A stretch of DNA of 64,000 nucleotides. Origin: Vibrio sp. BS-M-Sm-2 (GTDB taxonomy: Bacteria; Pseudomonadota; Gammaproteobacteria; Enterobacterales; Vibrionaceae). Positions 8,376 through 17,439 of the stretch are shown here, piece by piece (the stretch's first letter is position 1; each line of letters begins with the position of its first letter). A program made the position numbers and the translations under genes. The stretch lies in the NCBI RefSeq assembly GCF_041504345.1, contig NZ_CP167894.1:868001-932000 (forward strand), read 5' to 3'. The notes under the pieces were generated by a model that saw only the letters and a program-made list of their open reading frames with translations, ran no database searches and was not told the DNA's origin.

Positions 8376-10241
8376 TTACTGACCTTGACCCACTACGTAA
8401 TATTCAACGTCTGCGTTTTTACGAAGTACGTTTAGTACATTAGTCAGATCTTGTTGGTTGCCAACTCGCTCCAATTGTGCACCAATTTGAGTGCTGTAAG
8501 CTGGGTTAATTTCAGCCGTTACTTTAGAAAGCTCAACAACAACGATGTTACCGTCTTGGTCTTTAGATTGACCGAACACAGCTTGGCCTGCTTCTGGTTT
8601 CGCTAGAGCGAATACAGATGCTGCTAATGGAGAGTTACGGTCAATAGTTTCAAGCTCTGTGAACTCAAGGTTGTTGTCCGCTAGCACTGCTTCGTTACCA
8701 GCTTTAAGGTCGTTAACTAGAGAAACACCTAGCTCAACAGCTTGCTCTTCTGCTTTTACAGCAGATAATGCAGCCACAACTTGATCTTTAACTTCTTCAA
8801 GAGGAAGAACTGTCTCGTCGCGAGTCTCTTCTACACGAACAACAATCACGTGCTCAGGAGCCACTTCGATGACTTCAGAGTTTAGACCGTCTTCTTTCAC
8901 TTCAGGGCTCAAGATAGCTTGCATAACTGCAGGCGTCATCAGAACTTCTGGAGCGTCAATTTGAGAGATGAAATCTGTTGTTGTGATCTTCGCATTGATA
9001 GCTTCTGCAGAATCATCTAGAGAATCTGGGAATTCAAACGCTACTTTTTCTAGCTCAGTTTGTTGCTCGTAGAACTGGTCTACAGCGTGCTGGTCTAGAA
9101 GCTCTTGCTTAATCTCTGCCGCTACTTCAGTGTAAGGCTGAGCTTGAGACGCTTTTAGTTCGTCTAGCTTGATGATGTGGTAGCCGAAATCAGATTTAAC
9201 TAGGCCAGTCGTGTCACCAATATTCTCAAGAGCGAAAGCCGCGTCTTCGAATGCTGGGTCCATCACATCGCGCTCAATCCAACCTAGGTCACCGCCAACG
9301 TCTGCACTACCGAAGTCGTCAGATTTCTCTTCCGCTAGCGTAGCAAAATCAGCGCCTGCATTTAGCTCGTCTAGGATTGACTGAGCTTTCGCTTCGTCAT
9401 CGCCTTGAACTAGGATGTGGCTAACTTTACGTTGCTCTTCAGTTGAGTATTTGTCTAGGTGCTCTTGGTAGTATTTCTGTGCTTCTTCATCGCTTACTTC
9501 AAGCTGAGACTTAAGCGCTTCAGCAGAAAGCTCAATGTAAGACACCTTAGCTTGCTCTGGACGAGTATAAGCCGCAGGGTTCTCTTGGTAGTACTGTTCG
9601 ATTTGCTCGTCAGTTAACTCGATGCCTTTTGCTAGGTCAGCAACAGACAGTGTCACCGTGCGAATGTCACGAGTTTGTGCGATAAGCTTGCTCTGAGTAT
9701 CGATTTCGCCTTGAAGAACGAATTCACTGCCTTGAAGTGCAGTCACAAGCTGGTTGCGCATTAGGTCACGACGCATGTATTCAGCGAAGCTCTCTGCGCT
9801 AAAACCTGCACGACGTAGTGCCGATTGGTAAACTTCTTGGTCGAATTGACCAGCTGTTTGGAACTGAGGCATTTCTAGAATCATGGTACGGATTTGAGAA
9901 TCACTGATTCGTAGGCCTAAAGACTCAGCTTGCTGCTCAAGCAGTACATCGTTGATCATGCGATCAAGTACTGATTTACGGAAAGACTCTACGTATGCAG
10001 GGTCTGCAAGCATTTGAGCGAAGTAATCGCCAAGTTGAGACTGCATGCGATTACGTTCGTTTTGGTAAGCCTGTTCGAACTCACCACGAGCAATTTCTGT
10101 GTTGCCAACTTTAGCTGCTGCGTTGTTACCGCCACCGGTGATGTAGCTGCCTACACCTGCGAATACGAATGACAGGATAATCAACCCAAGGATAATTTTT
10201 ACCGCGATGCTATTCACGCCTTCGCGTAATCGATCCATCAT
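8376..10241 (-). CDS. ppiD: PpiD, membrane-anchored periplasmic chaperone/peptidyl-prolyl isomerase
   Basis: Inner-membrane-anchored folding factor associated with the Sec translocon. The 621-residue protein starts MMDRLREGVNSIAVKIILGL with one transmembrane segment at about residues 15-35, leaving the rest in the periplasm. A SurA-like N-terminal region is followed by a parvulin domain around residues 260-370, with KVSHILVQGDDEAKAQ, DFGSADVGGDLGWI and FGYHIIKLDE. A second, degenerate isomerase-like region makes up the C-terminus, as in E. coli PpiD (623 residues). It follows hupB in the usual gammaproteobacterial order lon-hupB-ppiD, but a terminator lies between hupB and ppiD. Confidence 0.95.
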   Translation of the reverse strand: MMDRLREGVNSIAVKIILGLIILSFVFAGVGSYITGGGNNAAAKVGNTEIARGEFEQAYQNERNRMQSQLGDYFAQMLADPAYVESFRKSVLDRMINDVLLEQQAESLGLRISDSQIRTMILEMPQFQTAGQFDQEVYQSALRRAGFSAESFAEYMRRDLMRNQLVTALQGSEFVLQGEIDTQSKLIAQTRDIRTVTLSVADLAKGIELTDEQIEQYYQENPAAYTRPEQAKVSYIELSAEALKSQLEVSDEEAQKYYQEHLDKYSTEEQRKVSHILVQGDDEAKAQSILDELNAGADFATLAEEKSDDFGSADVGGDLGWIERDVMDPAFEDAAFALENIGDTTGLVKSDFGYHIIKLDELKASQAQPYTEVAAEIKQELLDQHAVDQFYEQQTELEKVAFEFPDSLDDSAEAINAKITTTDFISQIDAPEVLMTPAVMQAILSPEVKEDGLNSEVIEVAPEHVIVVRVEETRDETVLPLEEVKDQVVAALSAVKAEEQAVELGVSLVNDLKAGNEAVLADNNLEFTELETIDRNSPLAASVFALAKPEAGQAVFGQSKDQDGNIVVVELSKVTAEINPAYSTQIGAQLERVGNQQDLTNVLNVLRKNADVEYYVVGQGQ

Positions 10242-10307
10242 AATTTAAGTGCTCTCCGGATATGAAGCATTGGCTTCAAAATAAAAATCTATTCACGCGA
10301 TATTATC

Positions 10308-10340
10308 AGAAAAAGAAATGCGCATCAGTAGGATGCGCAT
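10308..10340 (-). terminator. Intrinsic terminator after hupB
   Basis: Perfect 9-base arms ATGCGCATC and GATGCGCAT around AGTAG. On the minus strand the stem is followed by TTCTTTTTC. It separates hupB from ppiD. Confidence 0.85.
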
Positions 10341-10460
10341 AATTTAAATAAGTTCAATGTGCTTTGTACACATACTGTTTAAGAATGAAACATCATTTTT
10401 CAAACAGTAAACGCATTTTACAGCCTTCCCCTCGCAAAACCGAGGTTTCAGCCGTAGAAA

Positions 10461-10733
10461 TTAGTTACATGCGTCTTTAAGTGCTTTACCCGCCTTGAAG
10501 CCAGGTACTTTAGCTTCTGCGATTTGGATCTCTTCACCAGTTTTTGGGTTACGACCTGTACGAGCAGCACGAGTACGAACACTGAAAGTACCAAAGCCAA
10601 CAAGTGCAACTTGGTCGCCTGATTGTAGCGTTGTGCCAACTGCTTCGATGAATGCGTCTAGAGCGCGGCCAGCTGAAGCTTTAGAGATGTCTGCGTTTTC
10701 TGCGATTGATTCTACTAGTTGTGTTTTATTCAC
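10461..10733 (-). CDS. hupB: HU-beta, nucleoid-associated DNA-binding protein
   Basis: Histone-like protein that bends and compacts DNA as a dimer. The 90-residue sequence matches E. coli HU-beta, with [19 protein letters not shown] and [20 protein letters not shown] (the DNA-binding arm follows in [12 protein letters not shown]) and ends GKALKDACN. The start is a GTG at 10733: AGGGGA lies eight bases before it and family proteins begin (M/V)NKTQL. An in-frame ATG seven codons upstream overlaps the ribosome binding site and would add residues absent from the family. The cysteine near the C-terminus (DACN) differs from the usual alanine or valine. It is downstream of lon but behind the lon terminator. 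Confidence 0.95.
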   Translation of the reverse strand: MNKTQLVESIAENADISKASAGRALDAFIEAVGTTLQSGDQVALVGFGTFSVRTRAARTGRNPKTGEEIQIAEAKVPGFKAGKALKDACN

Positions 10734-10854
10734 TGTTTTTCCCCTATGTGTCATCTGTGACTACTTCTTGATGACTGTACGTTCCATTTTGGTTTTAATT
10801 TAGCCGCAAGCCTTATTGCAAAAGGGCTGCCGCTTTGATCAATAACTTAGCGTC

Positions 10855-10894
10855 CAAAAAAAACGCTGACAAGCCTTTTCGGGCCTATCAGCGT
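10855..10894 (-). terminator. Intrinsic terminator after lon
   Basis: Arms ACGCTGA and (A)TCAGCGT with an inner AGCC/GGGC pairing; on the minus strand it is followed by eight T. It ends lon transcription before hupB. Confidence 0.92.
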
Positions 10895-10923
10895 AATTCT
10901 TTACTTATTTTTGCTATGCATCA

Positions 10924-13275
10924 CTATTTTTTCACATCAAACTCGACCCCTGACGGATCTCGTTCTAGCGCTACTTTGAGTACTTCATCAATCCACTGAA
11001 CCGGGATCACCTTCAAGTCAGCGATTACGTTGTCTGGAATCTCTTCCAAATCACGCTCGTTGTCTTTAGGAATCAGTACAGTTTTGATACCGCCACGGTG
11101 TGCTGCAAGCAGTTTTTCTTTCAAACCACCGATAGGTAAAACTTCACCACGAAGGGTAATTTCACCTGTCATACCGACCTCTGCTTTAACAGGGTTACCC
11201 GTCAAGCTAGACACTAATGCAGTACACATTGCGATACCCGCACTCGGGCCATCTTTCGGTGTAGCCCCTTCCGGTACGTGAACGTGAATATCGCGCTTTT
11301 CGTAGAAATCTGAGTTAATACCCAGTTTTTCTGCACGAGAACGAACCACGGTCATTGCCGCTTGAATCGATTCTTTCATCACATCGCCAAGTGAACCGGT
11401 TTGCGTTAGCTTACCTTTACCCGGCATTGCTTCAGTTTCGATAGTCAGTAGATCACCACCAACTTGAGTCCAAGCTAAACCAGTCACTTGACCAATACGG
11501 TTACTTTCATCCGCTTTACCGAAGTCATGACGTTGAACGCCTAAGTACTCTTTCAGGTTATCAATATTAACCGTTACAGACTTAAGGTCGCTGTCTAGCA
11601 AGATGTTCTTCACTGCTTTACGACAGATCTTAGAGATTTCACGCTCTAGGCTACGTACACCCGCTTCACGCGTGTAGTAACGAATGATGCCGATGATTGC
11701 AGAGTCTTCAATCTCAATTTCGTGAGGCTTAAGACCGTTGCGTTGAACTTGCTTGTCCAATAGGTGGCTCTTAGCGATGTTCAGCTTTTCATCTTCTGTG
11801 TAACCAGACAGGCGAATCACTTCCATACGGTCCAATAGTGGGCCAGGAATGTCCATCGAGTTAGATGTTGCAACAAACATCACATCAGATAGATCGTAAT
11901 CGACTTCTAGATAGTGATCGTTAAATGCATTGTTCTGCTCAGGGTCGAGTACTTCTAGAAGTGCTGAAGATGGGTCGCCACGCATATCAGAAGACATCTT
12001 ATCGATTTCATCTAATAGAAACAGTGGGTTCTTAACGCCAACTTTAGACATCTTCTGGATTAATTTACCCGGAAGTGAACCGATGTACGTACGACGGTGA
12101 CCACGAATTTCAGCTTCATCACGAACGCCGCCTAGCGCCATACGTGTGTACTTACGACCCGTTGCCGCAGCAATCGAACGACCTAGCGAGGTTTTACCTA
12201 CACCAGGAGGACCAACAAGACAAAGGATCGGGCCTTTTAGCTTGTTGATACGGTTTTGTACTGCCAAGTATTCAAGAATACGTTCTTTAACACGCTCTAA
12301 GCCGTAGTGATCTTCGTTTAAGATCTCTTCCGCTTTCGCTAGATTCTTTTTAACTTTTGAACGCTTAGCCCAAGGAACGCCCACCATCCAATCAATGTAG
12401 CTACGTACTACTGTTGCTTCAGCAGACATTGGCGACATCATTTTCAGTTTTTGCAGTTCTTGCTCGGTTTTTTCACGAGCTTCTTGAGGCATTTTTGACT
12501 CTTCGATCTTCTTCTTCAGAGTCTCGAATTCATCAGGTGCATCGTCCATCTCGCCAAGTTCTTTCTGAATCGCTTTCATTTGCTCATTCAGGTAGTACTC
12601 GCGCTGAGATTTTTCCATCTGCTTCTTAACGCGGCCACGGATGCGTTTTTCAACTTGCAGGATGTCAATTTCTGACTCCATTTGGCCCATCAAGAACTCC
12701 AGACGTTCAGTCACATCTAAGATTTCTAGAACGTGCTGCTTGTCTACCAGCTTAAGTGGCATGTGCGCAGCAATAGTATCAGCTAGGCGAGCCGCCTCAT
12801 CAATACCGTTAAGAGATGTTAGAACCTCTGGTGGAATTTTTTTGTTTAGCTTAATAAAGCCTTCGAATTGATTAATCGCACTGCGAACAACCACTTCTTG
12901 TTCTTTTTCGTCAAGTTCTGAGGTAACAACGTATTCGGCATCCGCTAAGAAGAACTCACTTTCTTTGAATTGGTGAATTTTTGCACGCTGCTGACCTTCA
13001 ACAAGTACTTTGACAGTACCATCAGGGAGCTTTAGTAACTGAAGAATGGTAGCGACTGTACCTACGTTAAATAGATCGTCGATTGAAGGCTCATCAGTGT
13101 CCGCTTCTTTCTGCGCTACAAGTAGTACTTGTTTGTTAGCTTCCATTGCCGATTCAAGGCATGTAATCGATTTTTCACGACCAACAAACAATGGAATAAC
13201 CATGTGTGGGTAAACCACTACATCACGTAGAGGTAGCACGGGGATTTCGATACGCTCGGAACGTTCCAAGTTCAT
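10924..13275 (-). CDS. lon: Lon, ATP-dependent protease
   Basis: Cytoplasmic hexameric AAA+ protease that degrades misfolded and regulatory proteins. The 783-residue protein begins MNLERSERIEIPVLPLRDVV as in E. coli Lon (784). The N-terminal substrate domain occupies about residues 1-300, followed by the AAA+ module with Walker A GPPGVGKTS and Walker B LFLLDEIDK, then the protease domain. The catalytic Ser678 lies in PKDGPSAGIAM, and the lysine lies in LKEKLLAAHRGGIK near residue 721. It has its own heat-shock-type promoter and is bounded by terminators on both sides, so it is a monocistronic unit within the clp-lon-hup block. Confidence 0.98.
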   Translation of the reverse strand: MNLERSERIEIPVLPLRDVVVYPHMVIPLFVGREKSITCLESAMEANKQVLLVAQKEADTDEPSIDDLFNVGTVATILQLLKLPDGTVKVLVEGQQRAKIHQFKESEFFLADAEYVVTSELDEKEQEVVVRSAINQFEGFIKLNKKIPPEVLTSLNGIDEAARLADTIAAHMPLKLVDKQHVLEILDVTERLEFLMGQMESEIDILQVEKRIRGRVKKQMEKSQREYYLNEQMKAIQKELGEMDDAPDEFETLKKKIEESKMPQEAREKTEQELQKLKMMSPMSAEATVVRSYIDWMVGVPWAKRSKVKKNLAKAEEILNEDHYGLERVKERILEYLAVQNRINKLKGPILCLVGPPGVGKTSLGRSIAAATGRKYTRMALGGVRDEAEIRGHRRTYIGSLPGKLIQKMSKVGVKNPLFLLDEIDKMSSDMRGDPSSALLEVLDPEQNNAFNDHYLEVDYDLSDVMFVATSNSMDIPGPLLDRMEVIRLSGYTEDEKLNIAKSHLLDKQVQRNGLKPHEIEIEDSAIIGIIRYYTREAGVRSLEREISKICRKAVKNILLDSDLKSVTVNIDNLKEYLGVQRHDFGKADESNRIGQVTGLAWTQVGGDLLTIETEAMPGKGKLTQTGSLGDVMKESIQAAMTVVRSRAEKLGINSDFYEKRDIHVHVPEGATPKDGPSAGIAMCTALVSSLTGNPVKAEVGMTGEITLRGEVLPIGGLKEKLLAAHRGGIKTVLIPKDNERDLEEIPDNVIADLKVIPVQWIDEVLKVALERDPSGVEFDVKK

Positions 13276-13309
13276 ATATTTCTCTCTTCCGCTTTAACTT
13301 ATAAAGCAG

Positions 13310-13337
13310 TATATGGGGCTTAAACGACTGGATTCAA
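13310..13337 (-). promoter_or_regulatory. Heat-shock (sigma32-type) promoter of lon
   Basis: On the minus strand TTGAATCC is followed, 14 bases after TTGAA, by CCCCATATA and then CTGC, 35 bases upstream of the lon ATG. This fits the sigma32 pattern CTTGAA-N13/14-CCCCATNT and closely resembles the E. coli lon promoter as I recall it. It lies between the clpX terminator and lon. Confidence 0.8.
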
Positions 13338-13345
13338 TGGAAGAA

Positions 13346-13377
13346 TAAAAAAAGGAGGTAATTGCTTACCTCCTTTT
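13346..13377 (-). terminator. Intrinsic terminator after clpX
   Basis: Arms AAAGGAGGTAA and TTACCTCCTTT around TTGC; on the minus strand it continues into a T run. It ends the clpP-clpX unit before lon. Confidence 0.9.
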
Positions 13378-13406
13378 TCAATTTGAGCGACTTGTCTAAA
13401 AAAGAC

Positions 13407-14687
13407 CTACTCTGCAACAGCTGCTTGGTTATCTGAGTTGCTGTAAATCAATAGTGGTTCTGACTCACCATTAATTACCGACTCATCAATCACAACCTTG
13501 CTTACATCAGTTGAAGATGGCAGTTCATACATAGTTTCTAGCAGAACACCCTCCAAAATAGAGCGTAGACCACGAGCACCGGTTTTACGATTCATTGCTT
13601 TCTTAGCAATTGCGCGTAGGGCGTCTTCACGGAATTCTAACTCTGTATCCTCAAGCTCAAATAATGCTGCGTACTGTTTTGTCAGTGCATTCTTTGGCTC
13701 ACAAAGGATTTGGATTAGCGCTTCTTCATCAAGCTCTGTCAGTGTTGTTGTAACAGGTAGACGACCAATGAATTCTGGAATCAGACCGTACTTCACTAGA
13801 TCTTCAGGTTCTACTTGAGTGAACAATTCACCGATAGTTTTGGTTTCATCTTTTGAACGCACTTCTGCGCCGAAGCCGATACCTGAACCAGTTTCTACAC
13901 GTTGCTCAATCACTTTATCTAGGCCGGCAAACGCACCACCACAGATAAATAGGATCTTAGATGTATCCACTTGCAAGAACTCTTGCTGCGGATGCTTACG
14001 ACCACCTTGAGGTGGAACTGAAGCCACTGTACCTTCAACAAGTTTTAGTAGAGCTTGCTGTACACCTTCACCAGACACGTCACGCGTGATTGATGGGTTT
14101 TCAGCTTTACGAGAAATCTTGTCGATTTCATCGATGTAAACAATGCCACGTTCCGCTTTCGCTACGTCGTAATCACATTTCTGAAGCAACTTCTGGATGA
14201 TGTTTTCAACATCTTCGCCCACGTAACCCGCTTCGGTTAGTGTTGTTGCGTCTGCCATTGTGAATGGAACGTCTAGGAAACGAGCCAGTGTTTCAGCCAA
14301 TAGTGTTTTACCACTACCAGTAGGACCGATAAGAAGAATGTTACTCTTACCTAGCTCTACGCCTTCAGCTGTCGTATCACCATTACGTAAACGCTTGTAG
14401 TGGTTATAAACTGCAACTGCTAGCACTTTCTTCGCGTATTCTTGACCGATTACATAGTCGTCAAGATGCTCACGAATCTCACGCGGCGTTGGCAGCGATT
14501 CCGATTCTTTCTTAGGAAGAACATCTTTAATTTCTTCACGAATAATGTCGTTACAAAGATCGACACATTCATCACAAATGTAAACAGAAGGACCTGCGAT
14601 TAACTTGCGAACTTCGTGTTGGCTTTTGCCACAGAAAGAGCAGTAAAGCAGTTTACCGCTACCACCCTCTTTGCTTTTATCTGTCAT
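13407..14687 (-). CDS. clpX: ClpX, AAA+ unfoldase of the ClpXP protease
   Basis: ATP-dependent unfoldase that feeds ssrA-tagged and other proteins to ClpP. The 426-residue protein has an N-terminal zinc-binding domain with four cysteines ([11 protein letters not shown] and [10 protein letters not shown]), an AAA+ domain with Walker A GPTGSGKT near residue 120 and Walker [10 protein letters not shown], the pore region within [18 protein letters not shown], and an IGF-type ClpP loop ([10 protein letters not shown]). Length matches E. coli ClpX (424). It follows clpP by 81 bases and is probably cotranscribed with it. Confidence 0.98.
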   Translation of the reverse strand: MTDKSKEGGSGKLLYCSFCGKSQHEVRKLIAGPSVYICDECVDLCNDIIREEIKDVLPKKESESLPTPREIREHLDDYVIGQEYAKKVLAVAVYNHYKRLRNGDTTAEGVELGKSNILLIGPTGSGKTLLAETLARFLDVPFTMADATTLTEAGYVGEDVENIIQKLLQKCDYDVAKAERGIVYIDEIDKISRKAENPSITRDVSGEGVQQALLKLVEGTVASVPPQGGRKHPQQEFLQVDTSKILFICGGAFAGLDKVIEQRVETGSGIGFGAEVRSKDETKTIGELFTQVEPEDLVKYGLIPEFIGRLPVTTTLTELDEEALIQILCEPKNALTKQYAALFELEDTELEFREDALRAIAKKAMNRKTGARGLRSILEGVLLETMYELPSSTDVSKVVIDESVINGESEPLLIYSNSDNQAAVAE

Positions 14688-14768
14688 TCGCTAACCTCTT
14701 AGCCTTTACTCTCTATGCTTGAGTGTATATCAATTTGAATCACTTTGCGTTAAACAATTGCCCTGCAA

Positions 14769-15395
14769 TTATTGACCGCGGTGATTAAGAACTGAATCCA
14801 CCAAGCCGTATTCTACTGCTTGATCAGCAGACATGAAATTGTCACGATCTGTATCACGCTCAACAACTTCTAGAGGCTGACCCGTGTGCTCTGCCAATAG
14901 TTTGTTTAGCTTTTGCTTGATCGTTAGGATCTCTTGCGCATGAATTTGAATATCAGACGCTTGGCCTTGGAAGCCGCCAAGTGGCTGGTGAATCATTACA
15001 CGTGAGTTTGGAAGCACGTGACGCTTACCTGGAGTACCACCCGCTAGTAAGAATGCACCCATAGAGCAAGCTTGACCCATACATACTGTGCTCACGTTTG
15101 GCTTGATGAACTGCATTGTGTCGTAGATAGACATGCCCGCTGTTACGCTACCGCCAGGTGAGTTGATGTAAAGATAGATATCTTTGTCTGGGTTTTCTGA
15201 TTCCAAGAAAAGCAGTTGAGCCACGACAAGATTTGCCATGTGGTCTTCCACTTGACCTGTTAAGAAAATGATACGTTCTTTTAATAGACGAGAATAAATA
15301 TCGTAAGAACGTTCACCACGGGAAGTCTGTTCAACCACCATAGGAACTAGTGCGTCCATAATCGATGGCATTGTGTTTTTTTCTTGGTAGCTCAT
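14769..15395 (-). CDS. clpP: ClpP, ATP-dependent Clp protease proteolytic subunit
   Basis: Self-compartmentalised serine peptidase forming a double heptamer capped by ClpX or ClpA. The 208-residue sequence shows the full catalytic triad: Ser111 in [11 protein letters not shown], His136 in [10 protein letters not shown] and Asp185 in RDTDRDNF, the same numbering as in E. coli. The first residues are the expected cleaved propeptide. The start ATG at 15395 is preceded by AGGGAC. A strong hairpin lies only about 20 bases upstream of the start. Confidence 0.98.
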
Positions 15396-15415
15396 ATTCT
15401 TATGTCCCTAAAATA

Positions 15416-15448
15416 AATGGCCCGAATGATTAAATCATACGGACCATT
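15416..15448 (-). promoter_or_regulatory. Long hairpin in the tig-clpP spacer (terminator or leader structure)
   Basis: Arms AATGGCCCGAATGAT and ATCATACGGACCATT pair at 13 of 15 positions around a 3-base loop. On the minus strand the stem is followed by TATTTTAGGG, which runs into the clpP ribosome binding site. It could be a weak tig terminator or a structure controlling clpP translation. A second, smaller inverted repeat (GTTGAC/GTCAAC, 15461-15477) lies just upstream. Confidence 0.6.
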
Positions 15449-15500
15449 GTTAGCAGAATTGTTGACCGTACGTCAACCTTCTACGTCAGATATTACTATA

Positions 15501-16799
15501 TTAAGCAGGTTGCTGATTCATTAGCTCGTTGAAGCTAACTTCTTTATCAGAAACTTGAGCTTTAGCGATGATTGCATCAATAGCTTGCTCTTCTAGAGCA
15601 ACATTGCGCATGTTGTTCATCATTTGCTCGTTTTGCTCGTAGTAAGCAATAACTTCTGTTGGATCTTCGTATGCTGTAGCCATCTCTTCGATGATAGCTT
15701 TAACTTTCTCGTCGTCAGCTTTTAGCTCTTCAGTCTTGATTACTTCACCAAGAAGAAGACCTACAACTACGCGACGTTTAGCTTGCTCTTCGAACAGCTC
15801 ACGTGGAAGTTGGTCAGCAGCTTCAGTGTTGCCACCGAAACGTTGAGCAGCTTGTTGACGTAGAACACCGATTTCTTGATCGATTAGAGCAGAAGGTACG
15901 TCGATGTTGTTTTCGTTAACTAGACCGTCGATAGCTTGCTCTTTGATGCGGTTCTTAACAGCTTGCTTAAGCTCACGCTCCATGTTCTTACGAACTTCAG
16001 CTTTAAGACCTTCAACACCGTCAGCAGCGCCGAACTTAGAAACGAATTCTTCGTTTAGTTCAGGAAGTTCACGAGCTTCAACTTTGTTCAGCTTGATAGA
16101 GAACTTAGCTGCTTTACCTTTTAGGTTTTCAGCGTGGTAATCTTCTGGGAAGTTTACGTCGATTTCGAATTCCATACCTGCTGTTTTACCAACGATACCG
16201 TCTTCGAAGCCAGGGATCATGCGACCAGCGCCCATCTCTAGTGGGAAGTTCTCAGCTTTGCCGCCTTCGAATTCTTCACCGTCGATAGAACCAACGAAGT
16301 CGATAGTTGCACGAGAACCAGCGTCAGCAGCAGCTTCAACTTCAGTCCAAGTTGCTTGTTGCTTACGTAGAGTTTCGATCATTTCTTCAACGTCAGCTTC
16401 TTTAACTTCTACTGCTGGTTTCTCAACAGTGATGTTTTCTAGACCTTTCAGCTCAACTTCTGGGTAAACTTCAAAAGTTGCGTTGAATACTAGATCAGCG
16501 CCTTCGTTGTTTTCAACTGGTGCGAAAGTAGGTGCGCCAGCTGGGTTGATTTTCTCTTTAACGATCGCTTCGATGAAGTGACGTTGCATTACTTCGCCCA
16601 TCACGTCTTGACGTACTGCTTTGCCGTACATTTTAGCAACCATCTTCATTGGCACTTTGCCTTTACGGAAACCATCGAAACGACGGTTTTTCGCGATGTT
16701 GCGTAGTTCAGCTGTAACTGCATCTTCGATGTTAGCAGCAGGAACAGTAATATTAAGACGGCGCTCTAGGCCTTCTAGCGTTTCAACAGTAACTTGCAT
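15501..16799 (-). CDS. tig: Trigger factor, ribosome-associated chaperone
   Basis: Chaperone that binds nascent chains at the ribosome exit tunnel. The 432-residue protein has the N-terminal ribosome-binding domain containing the signature region [14 protein letters not shown] (residues about 37-50), a central FKBP-type isomerase domain with [20 protein letters not shown] and [11 protein letters not shown], and a helical C-terminal substrate domain. Length matches E. coli trigger factor (432). It is the first gene of the tig-clpP-clpX-lon block. A 5-base stem CTCAG/CTGAG lies in its leader near 16818-16833. Confidence 0.98.
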   Translation of the reverse strand: MQVTVETLEGLERRLNITVPAANIEDAVTAELRNIAKNRRFDGFRKGKVPMKMVAKMYGKAVRQDVMGEVMQRHFIEAIVKEKINPAGAPTFAPVENNEGADLVFNATFEVYPEVELKGLENITVEKPAVEVKEADVEEMIETLRKQQATWTEVEAAADAGSRATIDFVGSIDGEEFEGGKAENFPLEMGAGRMIPGFEDGIVGKTAGMEFEIDVNFPEDYHAENLKGKAAKFSIKLNKVEARELPELNEEFVSKFGAADGVEGLKAEVRKNMERELKQAVKNRIKEQAIDGLVNENNIDVPSALIDQEIGVLRQQAAQRFGGNTEAADQLPRELFEEQAKRRVVVGLLLGEVIKTEELKADDEKVKAIIEEMATAYEDPTEVIAYYEQNEQMMNNMRNVALEEQAIDAIIAKAQVSDKEVSFNELMNQQPA

Positions 16800-17439
16800 T
16801 ATATAAACCTCAAAACTGGCTCAGTAATCTGAGCATATGAGCCGTAACTTAGCTTTAATTCAAAAGCCGACGTTGTTGGCTGCATCCTTGTGTAGTGCTC
16901 TATCCGAACACCTAATTTAAAATCGAGCATTGATGTCTGAATTGATTATTCAACCAAACACCAGACTAATCAGCGATATCTTCGTTCTTCACACGTCGAT
17001 TAAAACGTAATAAAGCTTGTTTTCAGAAACAAGAAAGGTATCTCCGATTAGCCTCAGGACAGAAATTTTAGACGCGACATTCTAGCGATCTGTTTAATCT
17101 CTGTCGAGCCGTTCACCTCTGCATGATGATGAATGCTCTAAATTCGTCCAACTAAGTGATACAAAAACGATCAAATCATCACTTAGCACAACAGAAATGG
17201 GGACAATAGCGACTTTTTCAAGGGAATCGAGGGCTTTTTTTGCTAAAAACCTTAAAAAGAGATCTTGCTCTTGTTTTACCCCTCAGAGTCGATAACTTTT
17301 TCAACAATCCCCGTTACAAACCCTTAACCTACCCCCACCTGTCCACTCTCTGCTTTCAGCAAAAACTACCGCTATTTGCTACCATAAACGAGAGAAGACA
17401 GGCTTGATTGTTTACCAAAGAAATTAGCGGAGAGCCTTC
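16800..17439. other. 640-bp spacer between divergent tig and dctB
   Basis: No convincing ORF, tRNA or terminator was found. It must hold the tig promoter on the minus strand and the dctB promoter on the plus strand. A 7-base stem CTTGTTT/AAACAAG lies near 17016-17033, and dctB is preceded by GGAGAG. The length is unusual for this compact region and would allow a small RNA, but I see no definite signal for one. Confidence 0.5.

Noticed and set aside
10734..10754. Upstream ATG for hupB
   Set aside because: It overlaps the AGGGGA ribosome binding site; the family begins at the GTG 10733.
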